A stretch of 64,000 nucleotides of DNA from Mycocentrospora acerina (taxonomy: Eukaryota; Ascomycota; Dothideomycetes; Pleosporales), in assembly GCA_022701365.1 (NCBI GenBank), contig JAKUHH010000167.1, positions 248,001-312,000 of the forward strand. The letters are read 5' to 3'. Made by a program: the position numbers and the translations under genes. Under the pieces are notes generated by a model that did not search any database, was not told the origin of the DNA, and saw only the letters and a program-made list of their open reading frames with translations. Positions 43,024 through 53,529 of the stretch are shown here, piece after piece. The first letter of the stretch is position 1, and each line of letters begins with the position of its first letter.

Positions 43024-45429
43024 CTATAGATCACCGGCTCCTGCTTCTACGGCATTGCCAAAGTCAAATTCGCCTACGAGGCCAAAACCGCCGGCACCAC
43101 CGTCGTCGGTGTGGAGGAAGGAATCGAAATCAAAGTTCTCGAGGGCACTGTTGTCGTCGCCAAAGTTGAAGGCTAGGTCGAGGGTATTCGACTATAATAT
43201 GAATTAGCTTTTGAAAACACTTGCATTGCCAGGCTCGTGGTGAATACATACATCCTCAATATTGCCAAATGGTGGGACTCCATTGTCCATTGGCTGTTGT
43301 TGCTGTGATACAGGCTGTTGGGGCTGACCGTTAGGACCTTGACTGAACGATTGTTTGTGCTGCGGCGTAATTGGCGCAACTGGCGTTGATGCAGTCGGCG
43401 TAGGAGCCTCTTCACCAGCCGACGCTGCTGGAGTAACACCATTATTCCCTCCCTTTTTGCTTGCCGGCTTCTGACATGAGAATCAATGGCGATCAAAATA
43501 CAGAAATACAGCAACTTACCTTGTTGTCTTTGGCGCCCTTCTTCTTGGGACCTGCCTTGTTCCCTTGGTTGGGTGTTGGTGGAGCTAGGTTAGACTGCGA
43601 TGGAGATGGCTCTGGTCGAGGAGCTTCGTTGGTGGGTGCTGGAGGTGGGGGCATTTGGATACGCTGCTGCGGATTCGGGCCCATGACACCAGCCATTGGT
43701 TGCTGTGGCATCATTCCTGGCTGTGGTGGACCACGCCAGGCACCATTTGGCATTGGACCGTTTACGCGCATGGCGGCTTCCATTTGTCCCTGTGTCATTT
43801 GCTGGCCATTGACAAAGGCACCAGGATGTGAGCTCGGTGGCCTCATCATCGGATTGTTTTGGCCTTGCATTTGGGGGAAGAACTGGGGGGGCATGCCTGG
43901 GGGCGCCAACTGGGGGTCGAAGTTCATGTTGGGCGCTGGCGAGTTGCGCTGTGGAATAGCGCCTTCTGGTAAGGGCGAGCCGGGCAGACCTTGTTGGTTC
44001 AGCTTTGGTGTGCCCCGCTTCATTTGATCAGTGGGGTTGGGTGACGGACCAGCTCTACTTCCTTGAGGTGACATGTTTGGTGCGAACCCTGCTGGGCCGC
44101 CGACCGCATGTTGGTTGGGACCCGACATGTTGTCTTGCTCTTGCCGCGCCATGAGTAGGCGCTTCTTGTTCTGCTGCTCAAGTAACATGAGCTGCATCTG
44201 GTAGTCCTGCAGTGCGTGATTGCCCTGTGGCGCAGCGCCGGGGGCGTTGGTGGGCATGCCAGGGCCGGGCCGCGAGGGGTTCCCGGCGAACATGTCATGC
44301 TGGCCTTCCAAGCCCTGCTGGTTCATGGGAGAACTCTGGGCGCCAGAGTTCATAGCCTGGGGAGACGCAGTGTTATTGAGTGCTACTCTGTGTTGATTGG
44401 CGAGACTTTGGGCGTATACCTCGATGTTCTTCTGTTGCGTGTGCTGCGTCTGCTGTGTGAACTCGTTGAACTGATTGTTGGGCATGTTGCCAGGAATCAT
44501 TCCGCCTGCAGGACATGTCGAGTCAGCTTTTGGGGGGGTTGGGAGGTGGGATTGCATCCGTCAGTCAGTCTTACCTTCGACGCGGGCACGCTTGTTGGGC
44601 GACGGGGCGTTTTCGTTGGAGTTTGGCGACTGGGGGTTTTGGCCGCTCATGCCCATTCCCGAGCTGTCGCGCTGCATGTGGGCGGCCATCATGGCCGGGG
44701 TTTTCATCTGGTTCATGTTGGCCATGGGATTGCCGTTGCTGCTGCGCGTTAGAGAAACAGGCGTCTGGGGATGGGGGCCATGAGCGCGGCGACGTACGGG
44801 TTGCGGTTGATGATTGCGGTGCGCTTGAGGTCGTTGGGTGCGTTGCCGTTGGCCATGCCGGTGCGGATCATGTTCTGGTACTGGGCATTCATGGGGTTGG
44901 TCATGAGCATGCGCGAGTTGCGCTGGTCGTTCTGCATCTGGGTGAGATTCTGTGCGACGCGTCAGTGCGGCGGCGGGATGCAGGCGTGGTGCGGGCTTAC
45001 GCGTGTGTGGGCAATGTACTGCGAGCTCTTGGTGTTCATGCCGCGGTTGCTGGTGGCCTGGTAGATGTCCCAGAACTGGACCCACCAGTCGAGCAGGAAC
45101 GAGTCGTCGGCGAGCTGGCCCTTGGGCAACAGCGGGTGGGGGAGGTCGTCGGCCGACTCGTCCATGGGGTCGACGCCATTGGCGCGGTTGTTGGGGCTGG
45201 GCTTGAGCGGCGGCGACGTGGCCATCTTCATGTCGCACTCGACCATGGCGCGCGCGAGGCGGTTGTGCTTGTTGCGCAGAAAGTAGTCGTAGATGTACGT
45301 GTTGAGCTGCTCGCGCGGGTCCATGAGCGGGCGCTGCGAGGGGCGCGGCATGTTGCCCATGATGGGCGTGCCATCAGGGCCGCCGTTTGCGCTCATGGCA
45401 GCCATCTGGGCCATGTGCTGGTTCTGCAT
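43024..45429 (-). CDS. somA: SomA/Flo8-like LisH-domain transcriptional regulator
   Basis: Homologue of SomA/Som1, the filamentous-fungal counterpart of yeast Flo8, which acts in the nucleus downstream of cAMP/PKA in adhesion, conidiation and virulence (family knowledge). Six exons: 45429-45001, 44949-44798, 44741-44575, 44505-43520, 43470-43252 and 43191-43024, giving 706 residues. The LisH motif reads LNTYIYDYFLRNKHNRLARA near residues 40-60. It is followed by the conserved FLLDWWVQFWDIYQ. The rest is Gln/Pro/Asn/Met-rich low complexity with a basic patch (SPNKRARVEG) and KKKGAKDNK. The acidic/aromatic end FDFDSFLHTDDGG..GEFDFGNA may be an activation domain. Frames join cleanly across all five introns (51-69 nt). 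MQNQHMAQMAAMS at 45429 is the only ATG upstream of LisH. Confidence 0.87.
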
Positions 45430-46784
45430 CGCGGTGCACGGGGGCCGGCTGCGTCAGGCGCAGTCGACGGCGAGGGCGGCGGATGCGGGCGACGGACGCG
45501 CGATGGCTGGGGCAGGCGCGGGAGCGGGCGCGGGCACAGTGGCGTGTCGACGGGCAGCGTGGTCAAGGGTGGCGCGGCGGGTCGTGGCGGGTCGTTGGAG
45601 TCGTGTGGGACACGCGGGTGCTAGAGTGCGAGTGCGTGTGGATGGGGCAGCATGGAACACGCCGTCGCCACGGGGGTGTTCGGAGAACGGGAGCGGAGCG
45701 CCGATCTGCGTGAGCTCGACGGGTGCGGCCCTGCGAGGATGCGCGTGCGGACAGGCGGCGAGGGGCGCGGGCAGCAGCAGGAGGGTCGCGATGGAGCGTG
45801 GGCGGCGCAGAGCACCGGGTGCGCGTTGGGGTTGGTTTTTGCGATGGGCGAGGCCGGTGGCTCAGGCGTCGCTGCGGGCTTGGGCGGGCTTGGGCGGCCA
45901 AAAGGGAGGCCGGCGGGAGGTGCGAGACGGCGGGCACAACCACGACAGCAGGGCAGCGGCAGCGCAATGGAGCACGTCGAAATCACGGGGGAAAGGAGCG
46001 AGCTGCTGGGCTGCTGGCGGCGAGGGTGCGAGGATCTGGCCGCGACCGTCCAGCTTCGCAAGAGGGGGGACGCTGCCTCTTGGCGCAAAACACGTGCTCT
46101 GCCTCCCAACTCGCCCTCGCCCAGCCACGCCTGCCGTCTGCGCTGCCAGCACCAGCGCGGGCTCTGGCCTGGCTACATGCCAGCCAGCCTGCCGCCGCTC
46201 TGTCTCGTCTCGACGTCGTGGCCGTTGCCAGCCTGCCCGTCGCCAGCCCGTCACCTGACCCGCCCTCCCCTGCAGGCACCATCCACGCGTGATTGGCTGC
46301 CGTCGCGTCACTCGCACAGGCACCTCATGGCGGCAGTTGCCAGGCTCTGCTGCAGAACAGCGCTGCACGTCACGTTGCCGGCGCATCGGCTTGAGCAGAT
46401 GGCGTCGTGTGCATACTTCAGTCGTGGCCATGTGCAGAAGATCAAGGAGGCAGGCAGACCATGTATCGGTGCTTCTGTCAGGCTAAACGTGGTGCAGCTC
46501 GCCTGCAGCTGCCGCTCTAGTACCTTCCTCCCACCTGCATTGTCCTGAAACTTGCTGCGTTCCGAGCCTGGTGCAGATTAAACAGACCTGCCTTGCGAGC
46601 AAGGCATTTGGCGAGCAGAAAACATGGCATCTTCGCATCCTGTAGTCACAGACATGTCTCGTCGAGTCCGCCCACCGTACTCCTGCAGTCCCCTGTCTAC
46701 CTACTCAGCATCGCAAAGTGAACATAGCTGCAGCCACGCCTGATCAACGGGTATATGACGTCGCCCCCAACACTGCTCTCGCGC
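45430..46784. other. GC-rich upstream region of the SomA-like gene and 3' flank of BET3
   Basis: 1.36 kb. Roughly 45450-46300 is very GC-rich and carries long overlapping ORFs on both strands (for example a plus-strand frame of over 300 codons from 45293). These are Arg/Ala/Gly-rich and motif-free, typical of GC-rich non-coding DNA. It most likely contains the long leader and promoter of the LisH regulator. No RNA gene recognised. Confidence 0.5.
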
Positions 46785-47636
46785 CTATTCGTCGTCTGGC
46801 GGCATCTCGTCGTCAATGTAGCGGATCAGCGATATCCGCATCTCGGTGCTATCATTCCCTCGGAGAACGTCGCTGACAAAGTGGGCTTCGACCTGCATGT
46901 GCACCTGGTCCGCACGTCAGTCAACGTCCCTTGGCCTGCAGCAGGCAGACGGCCAGCCAGATGTCCAATGACGTACCATCTCGAGTGCACCCCGAAGCAC
47001 CCCAACCAGTATGTTTGAAAACCATAGCTCGTCTTGCGCCCGGCCGTCGTCGGGAAGCTCCACAAAGTCGGCAAGAGGATTCTCTTCGAAGATGAGAGAG
47101 AACTGCTTGTTGTCGGCCGACCAGTTTGTGATTGTCGGCGTGATGTTGAGGAAAATCTTGAAGCCAACCTAGGCGTCGCACATCAGCTCGTGCGCATGTC
47201 CAGGCGGGCTGGCGGCGGCTACCTTTGAGATCATCTCGGAGACTTCGCGGAAGTTTGTGCATACGGGCGCGCTGGTCTTGGCCAGAAAGTCTTCAATCAG
47301 CCGGACGCCAATGTTGTAGCCCATCTTCTCCAGCTGCTTGTTGACCTCGACGTAGTTGTACTCGTAGTCCTTGCACAGCTGCGCGACAATGGTGCCGTAG
47401 GTGAGAGTGACGAGCTCGGCGCTGACCTTGTCTACGCGCGTCCTTGTCCAGGTCAGATGTCGGGTGCTCTCAGGGGGTGTATACACGTATAGAGATGTAG
47501 ACGGAGATATATATATGTGTGTGTGCATGACTTACTTCCATACTCTGGCAGGTATTATTAGCACGTGTCAAAGCAGTGGCTGGACGGTTGGAGCTCACTC
47601 CTCGCCCAAGCGGGCTGCCTTGGTTGATGAAGCCAT
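46785..47636 (-). CDS. BET3: TRAPP complex subunit BET3
   Basis: Core TRAPP subunit, part of the Rab1/Ypt1 exchange factor for ER-Golgi traffic. Five exons: 47636-47599, 47544-47536, 47442-47223, 47168-46977 and 46904-46785, giving 192 residues (yeast 193). Exon 2 is a 9-nt microexon. The join reads MASSTKAARLGEEVWKTRVD then KVSAELVTLTYGTIVAQLCK, matching the family start. Later motifs are MGYNIGVRLIEDFLA, FKIFLNITPTITNWSADN, ENPLADFVELPDDGR and LWFSNILVGVLRGALEMV. The family's palmitoylated Cys corresponds to the Cys in VAQLCKDYEYN or CTNFREVSEMI; I do not fix which. The C-terminus is RYIDDEMPPDDE. It is divergent from the U5 snRNP gene across 324 bp. Confidence 0.94.
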
Positions 47637-47960
47637 TCTATGCAGCGCGTGTTGTTTGTGTGTATATATAGACGTGTGTGTCTGTGTCTGCTATGTGCGC
47701 AAGTTTCCAGCAAGGGGTGGCAGGTGTCCAGTATGGGGCAGCTCTGGGTTTAGCAGGACGTGGGGTCCAAGGCGCAGGGAGTGCTGCTGCTGGCGCCGCC
47801 GACCAAGTGGAGTGTTGCGGAGATCAGGCTTGGCGCGGCTCGAGAAAGTTAGCCAGAGCTCCCCAGCTCCCACATCGACGTCGACGCCGACACCCCAACG
47901 GCCCTCAGCAGACGCCTCACACGCCGGCCGCAACCCCACAAACACACGCCTTGCACCGCC
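47637..47960. promoter_or_regulatory. Shared promoter region of BET3 and the U5 snRNP WD40 gene
   Basis: 324 bp between divergent start codons. It includes a gtgtgtatatatagacgtgtgtgt-like alternating purine-pyrimidine stretch near 47648-47690 with a TATATA element. No specific factor site is claimed. Confidence 0.55.
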
Positions 47961-49492
47961 ATGTCTCGAGAAAAGCGACCCGCCGCCGACGCGTTCGGCA
48001 CCTCGCAGCTGGTTAAACGCGCAAAGTCGGACGCGAGCCTGGGGGCCAGCACGGCCGTGACAGTCGCAAACGGCAGCGGGCAGAATGGGGCTCTCATACA
48101 AGTGGTAGGTCCACTGCCCAGCGCATGTCGAAGACTGCTGAAGAGAATGCGCTGACAGACAGCCTAGGGCGCGCGCTCCAGCACACTGCAGTCGCCGGTC
48201 ATGGAGCTGGCAGGCCATTCCGGCGAAGTCTTCGCAGCCCGCTTCGACCCTACCGGCCAGTACATTGCCTCTGGCTCCATGGACCGCTCCATATGTCAGT
48301 CTCCCCCTTCCCTGGCCCCGCCAACATGCATTGACTCGGCCTAGTGCTCTGGCGCACCGCCGGTGCCTGTGACAACTACGGCATTCTCACGGGGCACAAG
48401 CAAGCGGTTCTGGACCTGCACTGGTCGCGAGACTCCAAGGTCATCTTCTCCGCGTCGGCAGACATGCACCTCGCGAGTTGGGATGTCGAGACGGGCGAGA
48501 GGATACGGCGGCACCCTGGACACGAAGAAGTGGTCAATTGCATGGACGTCAGCAAGCGCGGCGAGGAAATGCTCGTGAGCGGCTCTGACGACGGTCACAT
48601 TGGGGTAAGCGCCATGGTCCAACGCCGCCGAGCGGAGCTGACAGCGAGAACAGATCTGGGACACAAGAACGAAAGAGGCAGTCACGTTCATCCCCACCGA
48701 CTTCCCCATTACTGCAATATGTCTGGCCGAGGCGGGCAATGAACTCTTTACAGGAGGCATCGACAACGACATCAAGGTCTGGGACTTGCGGAAAAAGGCC
48801 ATCTCGTACACGCTCCTCGGGCACACCGATACGGTAACCTCGCTACAGCTCTCACCAGACAACCAGACGCTCCTATCAAACGCGCATGACTCGACTGTCA
48901 GGACCTGGGACGTCAGGCCATTTGCACCTGCAGACCGCCGCGTCATGACCTATGACGGAGCTCCCACCGGCCAGGAGCGCAACCTACTAAAGGCAACCTG
49001 GGATTCCAAGGGCGAGAAGATTGCGGCTGGAAGTGGAGACCAGAGCGTAGCCATCTGGGAAGTACAGACAGGAAAATTATTGAATAAACTTCCTGGCCAC
49101 AAGGGTGCCGTCAATGATGTGCGGTTCCACCCGCTCGGTGAACCAATTTGTAAGTTTCGAGTATTTTCCTACGTCTGCATGGCTTTTGTTTCTTTTTCTT
49201 TTTTCCTTTGGCAACGGCACGATTGCTCTATTACCTTGGATGGCGCTTTTCATAAAGCATTTCGGATCTGCCGGCGTCCAAGCAACCACCCATTCTTTGA
49301 GCCTCCTTGTAAGACTTCGTGAGTGCGCGGCAGGAGCGGTAAATATCCTTAAAAGAGTTTTCCGCTGGCTGTTCGAGGATTCTGAGGCAGTTTCATCGTC
49401 TCCTATGGCAAGACACATGGCTAACTTGGCATCACTTAGTGGTATCTGCATCATCTGATCGTACGCTCATGGTGGGCGAGCTTGGCAAGTGA
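47961..49492 (+). CDS. U5 snRNP 40-kDa WD40 protein (SNRNP40/Spf38 family)
   Basis: WD40 propeller that contacts Prp8 in the U5 snRNP of the spliceosome; lost in budding yeast but kept in most fungi. Five exons: 47961-48104, 48168-48294, 48345-48604, 48654-49149 and 49440-49492. Introns are 63, 50, 49 and 290 nt, giving 359 residues (human 357). The N-terminal tail MSREKRPAADAFGTSQLVKR is basic. Repeats include ELAGHSGEVFAARFDPTGQY, ILTGHKQAVLDLHWSRDSKV, HPGHEEVVNCMDVSKRGEEM, TLLGHTDTVTSLQLSPDNQT, and GHKGAVNDVRFHPLGEPILV. The RRVMTYDGAPTGQERNLLKA insert is characteristic of this family. It ends SASSDRTLMVGELGK. The last intron is several times longer than the others. Confidence 0.93.
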
Positions 49493-50649
49493 AATTGTGG
49501 AATTGAAGCGCTTGGCTGCAGGCTCTTGAACTAGGAAGATCACTCCAAACGTCTGGGGAACGGACCGACGTGCTTGAAATTGGAAGTTAGATTCTTCCGA
49601 ATGTGCGTCACAGGAGGATCCCTTTACACACTGGTACGCCGGTGCAACATCGGATGAGGGGTACAGTGTCTCGATGAAAGTACGGTGTACTTCTTTTCGC
49701 AGTGAGGGGGTGGAGCGGGATGGTTTGTTTCCGGCATGTGTGAGGGACGCGGCTTCCCATCTATCTGCTGTGCATTCGCCAGTAACCGCACTTTGGTAGA
49801 AACTCAGGATTAGGCGAAATGAATGAATAGCTTTATCCAGATGTTTCTCGACTTTTGCATGAATCGTCGACTTTCTACCATTAAAGCCGTCGTTATGGAC
49901 TCGAAAGCGAAAGAGGGAGCGATTGGTTGTGAGGGCTTCGTTTCAGAACATTTTCTTGCCAGCCAACCACAGCCCTCCACCTCCTGAACCTCCATCCATC
50001 TCACCGTGAACTTACAACCACGCACAACCACAACACTCCTTTCGTCCCACAGTCGTCACAAATTTCTATAAACATACTCACTTGACGCAGCAATGTCCGC
50101 GAACCGGTCCGTGGACCTCTTTGATAGCGTCGCGTTTCATGGGTCTCTGATACACGACCAGTCGCGGAAACGCCTGGCGTTCAATGCACCTCGAACATGG
50201 CGCTCGGCACCTCCCTTGTGTACATGACTTGGACTGTTGACTTTCTCTTTCGCTTCCCCATACATTCGATATATTTGCTCAAGTGTTTATCATTGGCAAC
50301 TGTGCTGTTGTGTCTAGTTTCGACCGATCTTCGACTTTGCAATTCGTTTGGGTGAGGCTGCTGGGTAGTCTATTGCCGATCTGCAGACTGCGTTTGCGAT
50401 CCTGGTCATTCTTGCGACTTTGAGAGTCGAGAAAGTTTGTACTATTAGGATAAGAGACTGGGATCTTCGGGACATGTGCGCTTGGTTTTACTGTGGACGT
50501 GCGACTGATATACTACACAACTTTTATACCTCCCCACTCAATACGATTTACGACTAAGAGGACTTTTGTGTGGCCCTCGACTTTCTGCGCGCCGCAATTT
50601 TCAACAATATTCAAAGGGCAAAAGAGTCTTCTCACGGTGGAAAGGTATC
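49493..50649. other. Intergenic: leader and promoter of the two-TM protein gene
   Basis: 1.16 kb without a supported main gene. A 44-codon frame at 50093-50227 (MSANRSVDLFDSVAFHGSLI...) sits 420 bp before the next start and could be an upstream ORF or small protein. CT-rich promoter-like DNA is at 50220-50260. The 3' UTR of the U5 snRNP gene is at the left. Confidence 0.45.
50093..50227 (+). CDS. Small upstream reading frame (44 codons), uncertain
   Basis: ATG in the context gcaATGtcc opens a 44-residue frame starting MSANRSVDLFDSVAFHGSLI and ending PRTWRSAPPLCT. No family is recognised. It lies in what should be the 5' leader of the gene at 50650, so it might regulate that gene's translation if transcribed with it. 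Chance occurrence is quite possible. Confidence 0.2.
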   Translation: MSANRSVDLFDSVAFHGSLIHDQSRKRLAFNAPRTWRSAPPLCT

Positions 50650-51973
50650 ATGTTTCGCTCACCACTCTTCGCCTGGTCGCCACGACCCGACCAGGATCCT
50701 GAGAGTCAAGGAACACCTGCCTCCCAATTCTCCCGCTTCCGCACAATGATGAATGGTTCATCAATCTACTCGCAGTCCCCCGTTCTCCCCAATCAAACAC
50801 CAAAATCTCCATTCCTGGGATTCCTCCGCCGCGATCAGTCACCAAACCCAAACCATGCACAACATTCAGCGAGCTCCTACATCGGCGTCATTCCATCAAA
50901 TACATCCCAACCTCCACATGAACTACATAATATTCAGGCCAATGGAGATCGTCGTCCTTCTCTGCCCCGCCAAGATAGCAACTCCAGCGTCATGGACCCA
51001 GACATCCAACGACTACAGGAAGAGATTAGTGGAGATGGACGACGTCAAAGACGCAGAAAACACCGTCGAAACGATCATCATGATCAGTGGGTACGAAAGA
51101 GAAAAGACAGGGGTACGATGTTACCCTTTATCAAGGGTTCAGCCGCGAGGGGAAAGATGGTAGCGTGCATGATAAGTGGAACATTCATGCTACTTGTTCT
51201 CACAATCTGTAAGTCCCTAAAAGCAACACATTGGGAAGAGTGAAATCTGACCCGATCCCTCAGACCTCGCTATTGCCCTAACTCAAGTCGTCGGCCAAGA
51301 GATACACATACTCTTCATCTTCATCCTCCTCTCCACAACAATTTTCTTCAGCCACTCCCTCATCCGGCTCTGCATGTTGATCCTCCATCCCAGAACCTCC
51401 CCCAGCCGCAACCCATCTTCTTCCCAGCCCACAATGCCCAATCCTACAGCCCCAGAAGGTTTCCAACCCATAATCCCTATTCGCGTGCATCTCGCACGCG
51501 ACGAAGAACTGGGCATCCCTTCCTCCGACGCAAATGACATGGTCGACCCAATCGACCCAGAGAAAGACGTCCTCCCCCCTCCTCCACCCGCGTACGGCCT
51601 CTGGCGCAGCAGCGTACGCGCAAATCCAAACCTTCTACACTGGCAACGCGTCGAGGAGGATGAGCGATCGAATCGGGCGTACAGCGCGGTGTCGAGCCGC
51701 CGAGCGTACAGTGTGGTATCCAGCCACCGGGCAGGGAGTGTATCGAGTGCGGCAGGGTCAGCAAGTGTAGTCGCATCGTACGCAGCTGGTAGGGCGGGGA
51801 ACAACGAGGTCTTTGAGCCCGAGAATGAGGGCCCCAGGCCGCCTAGTTATGCGTCCGAAGATGGGGTGAGCTATATCTCCGAGCAGGTCATGGGGTCGAG
51901 TGATATTCATCCCGCGTGGCGGCCGGGGTATGCGATCAGTGAGATTAGGCCTGGGGAGTTGCCTAGGCGGTGA
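50650..51973 (+). CDS. Two-TM membrane protein of unknown function
   Basis: Two exons, 50650-51208 and 51264-51973, with a 55-nt intron, 422 residues. No named family. The N-terminal 170 residues are Ser/Pro/Asn-rich with a strongly basic patch (DGRRQRRRKHRRNDHHD). Two hydrophobic helices follow: MVACMISGTFMLLVLTIYLA, and EIHILFIFILLSTTIFFSHS. The second half is cytosol- or lumen-type low complexity with PPPPPAYGLW (PPxY-like, a possible NEDD4-type ligase site), repeats of YSAVSSRRAYSVVSSHRAGS, and a second proline motif PRPPSYASEDG. The PPAY and PPSY motifs resemble arrestin/Rsp5 adaptor sites; that is inference. The start at 50650 (MFRSPLFAWSPRPD) was chosen as the first ATG of the clean frame. 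Confidence 0.72.
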
Positions 51974-52329
51974 TGGGAAGGCTTACGGGGGGGGTTTTGA
52001 CGAGCGAAGAGGGGAGAGGAGTCGAGAGAAGGAAGTTCCTATCCAGCATATTGCTGTTGAAGTTTCGTTTTAGCGACAATATGCATCGTATTGTTTATTT
52101 ATTTTTTTAAAACGTGACCTTTGTTATACTTTGTGAGTACAGAGTGAGATGCATGAGTAGCGGTGGGTGGTAGGTGTCAAAACCTGGAATCGAACAAAAC
52201 AATGCATGTTGAGAGAGAGAGAGAGAAAGACCCGTCAGTATATCGACGTTGAATCATGTATTTTGCTTGTCGCCTCGGAAAATGCTCTCCCCTACAGTAT
52301 GGAATCGACTTGTACATACCACGATGCTG

Positions 52330-52389
52330 CTTCTTCTTCTTCTTCTTCTTCTTCTTCTTCTTCTTCTTCTTCTTCTTCTTCTTCTTCTC
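52330..52389. repeat. (CTT)20 microsatellite
   Basis: About 20 uninterrupted CTT units. Together with the GAA run about 380 bp downstream it forms an inverted pair on the same strand. Seen directly. Confidence 0.95.
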
Positions 52390-52767
52390 AAGTATCTTGT
52401 GCTAGTAAATGATGACTACCGTTGTCCAAATCGAATAAACCTACAATCTAGCCGATGAAGAAAAAAGAAGCAAGTGACAACATTCAAGACAAGTGGGTAT
52501 ATTGTACAAGGGCTTGGAACTAATCCTCACGCATTCTTTACCTGAGCCAGGTGGGTATGTTTTTTTGGTTCGTGTCGACCAGCACACAAAGAGAGAAGCT
52601 TCACTCTGCCACGTTATCCCATCTTTGAATTACTACTACTAGGTATCGAATGAGAGTGTTTGAGCATGAATCTTTCTTTACCTCATAATCTCTTCTTTCC
52701 TGACGTGTAACATCTTTTTTTTTGGGGGGGGGGGTTGTGCCACGCATATGACGTGAGCGATGTAGGA

Positions 52768-52800
52768 GAAGAAGAAGAAGAAGAAGAAGAAGAAGAAGAA
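52768..52800. repeat. (GAA)11 microsatellite
   Basis: Eleven GAA units preceded by gga and followed by ggggaaaaaaaa. It is the reverse complement of the CTT tract to its left, so the two could pair as a long stem or adopt triplex (H-DNA) form; that is inference. Confidence 0.95.
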
Positions 52801-53529
52801 GGGGAAAAAAAAGTGGTGCTCATAAAGTCGACAAGTCCTACCGCAACGACTCGCTAAGATGTTCGGAAGGATAAGTTTCCATGGCGAGGGAAGCACCGCT
52901 CACACCCACACATCCGCACAGCAGGTCGGCGATATCGCCGACGCGGTAGCTATCTATCTAGTCCTGACTCCACACATGCGCTAGACCGATCCACAGACGG
53001 GATCGGAGCCACCAGAAACCTTGCAACTCAACATGCACGGAAATGCAAACGTTTAGTGTATAAATGCATGCCATTTTCTAGCATTTACAAAAGTGTGTTC
53101 AAGCCCACTTGCAAAAGTCTTCTTTAGCTACTGTGAGTGTTGTCCTCATATGTGACCGTGTGTGTATATTTGTATGTGTGGGTAACCTCACGGGAGGGCG
53201 CTGTAAGTAGATATGTCTGATGGGGGGCCGTGGTCTTGGAAAGCGGATCTGCAAAGGGCTTGGAGGCGAGGTGAATGGTTCAACCACACTGCCAAGGCGC
53301 ACTCGTTCTTACTCGCAATCTTCACACGCCCTTGGGATTGTGTACTAACGGGGGTTGGCAGACAATTTTTTTTCTCTCTCCTTCTCTTTCTCTCGTTATC
53401 AGATGGATCTAGTCGCGTACGAAAGATCGGTATAAATACCAGGGAGATCAGATAACGATTTCTACAATTTTTTCTTTTATAATTATATCTTATTTTCTCT
53501 CTTCTTCGTCTCTGTTGGGTTAATTGGCT

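Larger units (their letters stand above)
51974..53529. other. Intergenic region with two complementary trinucleotide repeats
   Basis: 1.56 kb between a plus-strand stop and the MFS start. It contains GA repeats (52209-52227), a CTT repeat, a T8/G9 block (52714-52735), and a GAA repeat, but no coding frame. Long antisense ORFs at 53188-53997 overlap the MFS exon and are shadows. The leader right before 53530 is CT/T-rich as usual for fungal promoters. Confidence 0.55.

Noticed and set aside
44515..45624. Long plus-strand ORF (369 codons) opposite the SomA-like gene
   Set aside because: It is antisense to verified LisH exons, is Val/Gly/Arg-rich from GC bias, and has no motif.
45293..46548. 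Overlapping plus-strand ORFs of about 300 codons in the GC-rich region
   Set aside because: Composition is Arg/Ala/Gly-rich with no domain, and several frames are open at once, as expected in GC-rich DNA.
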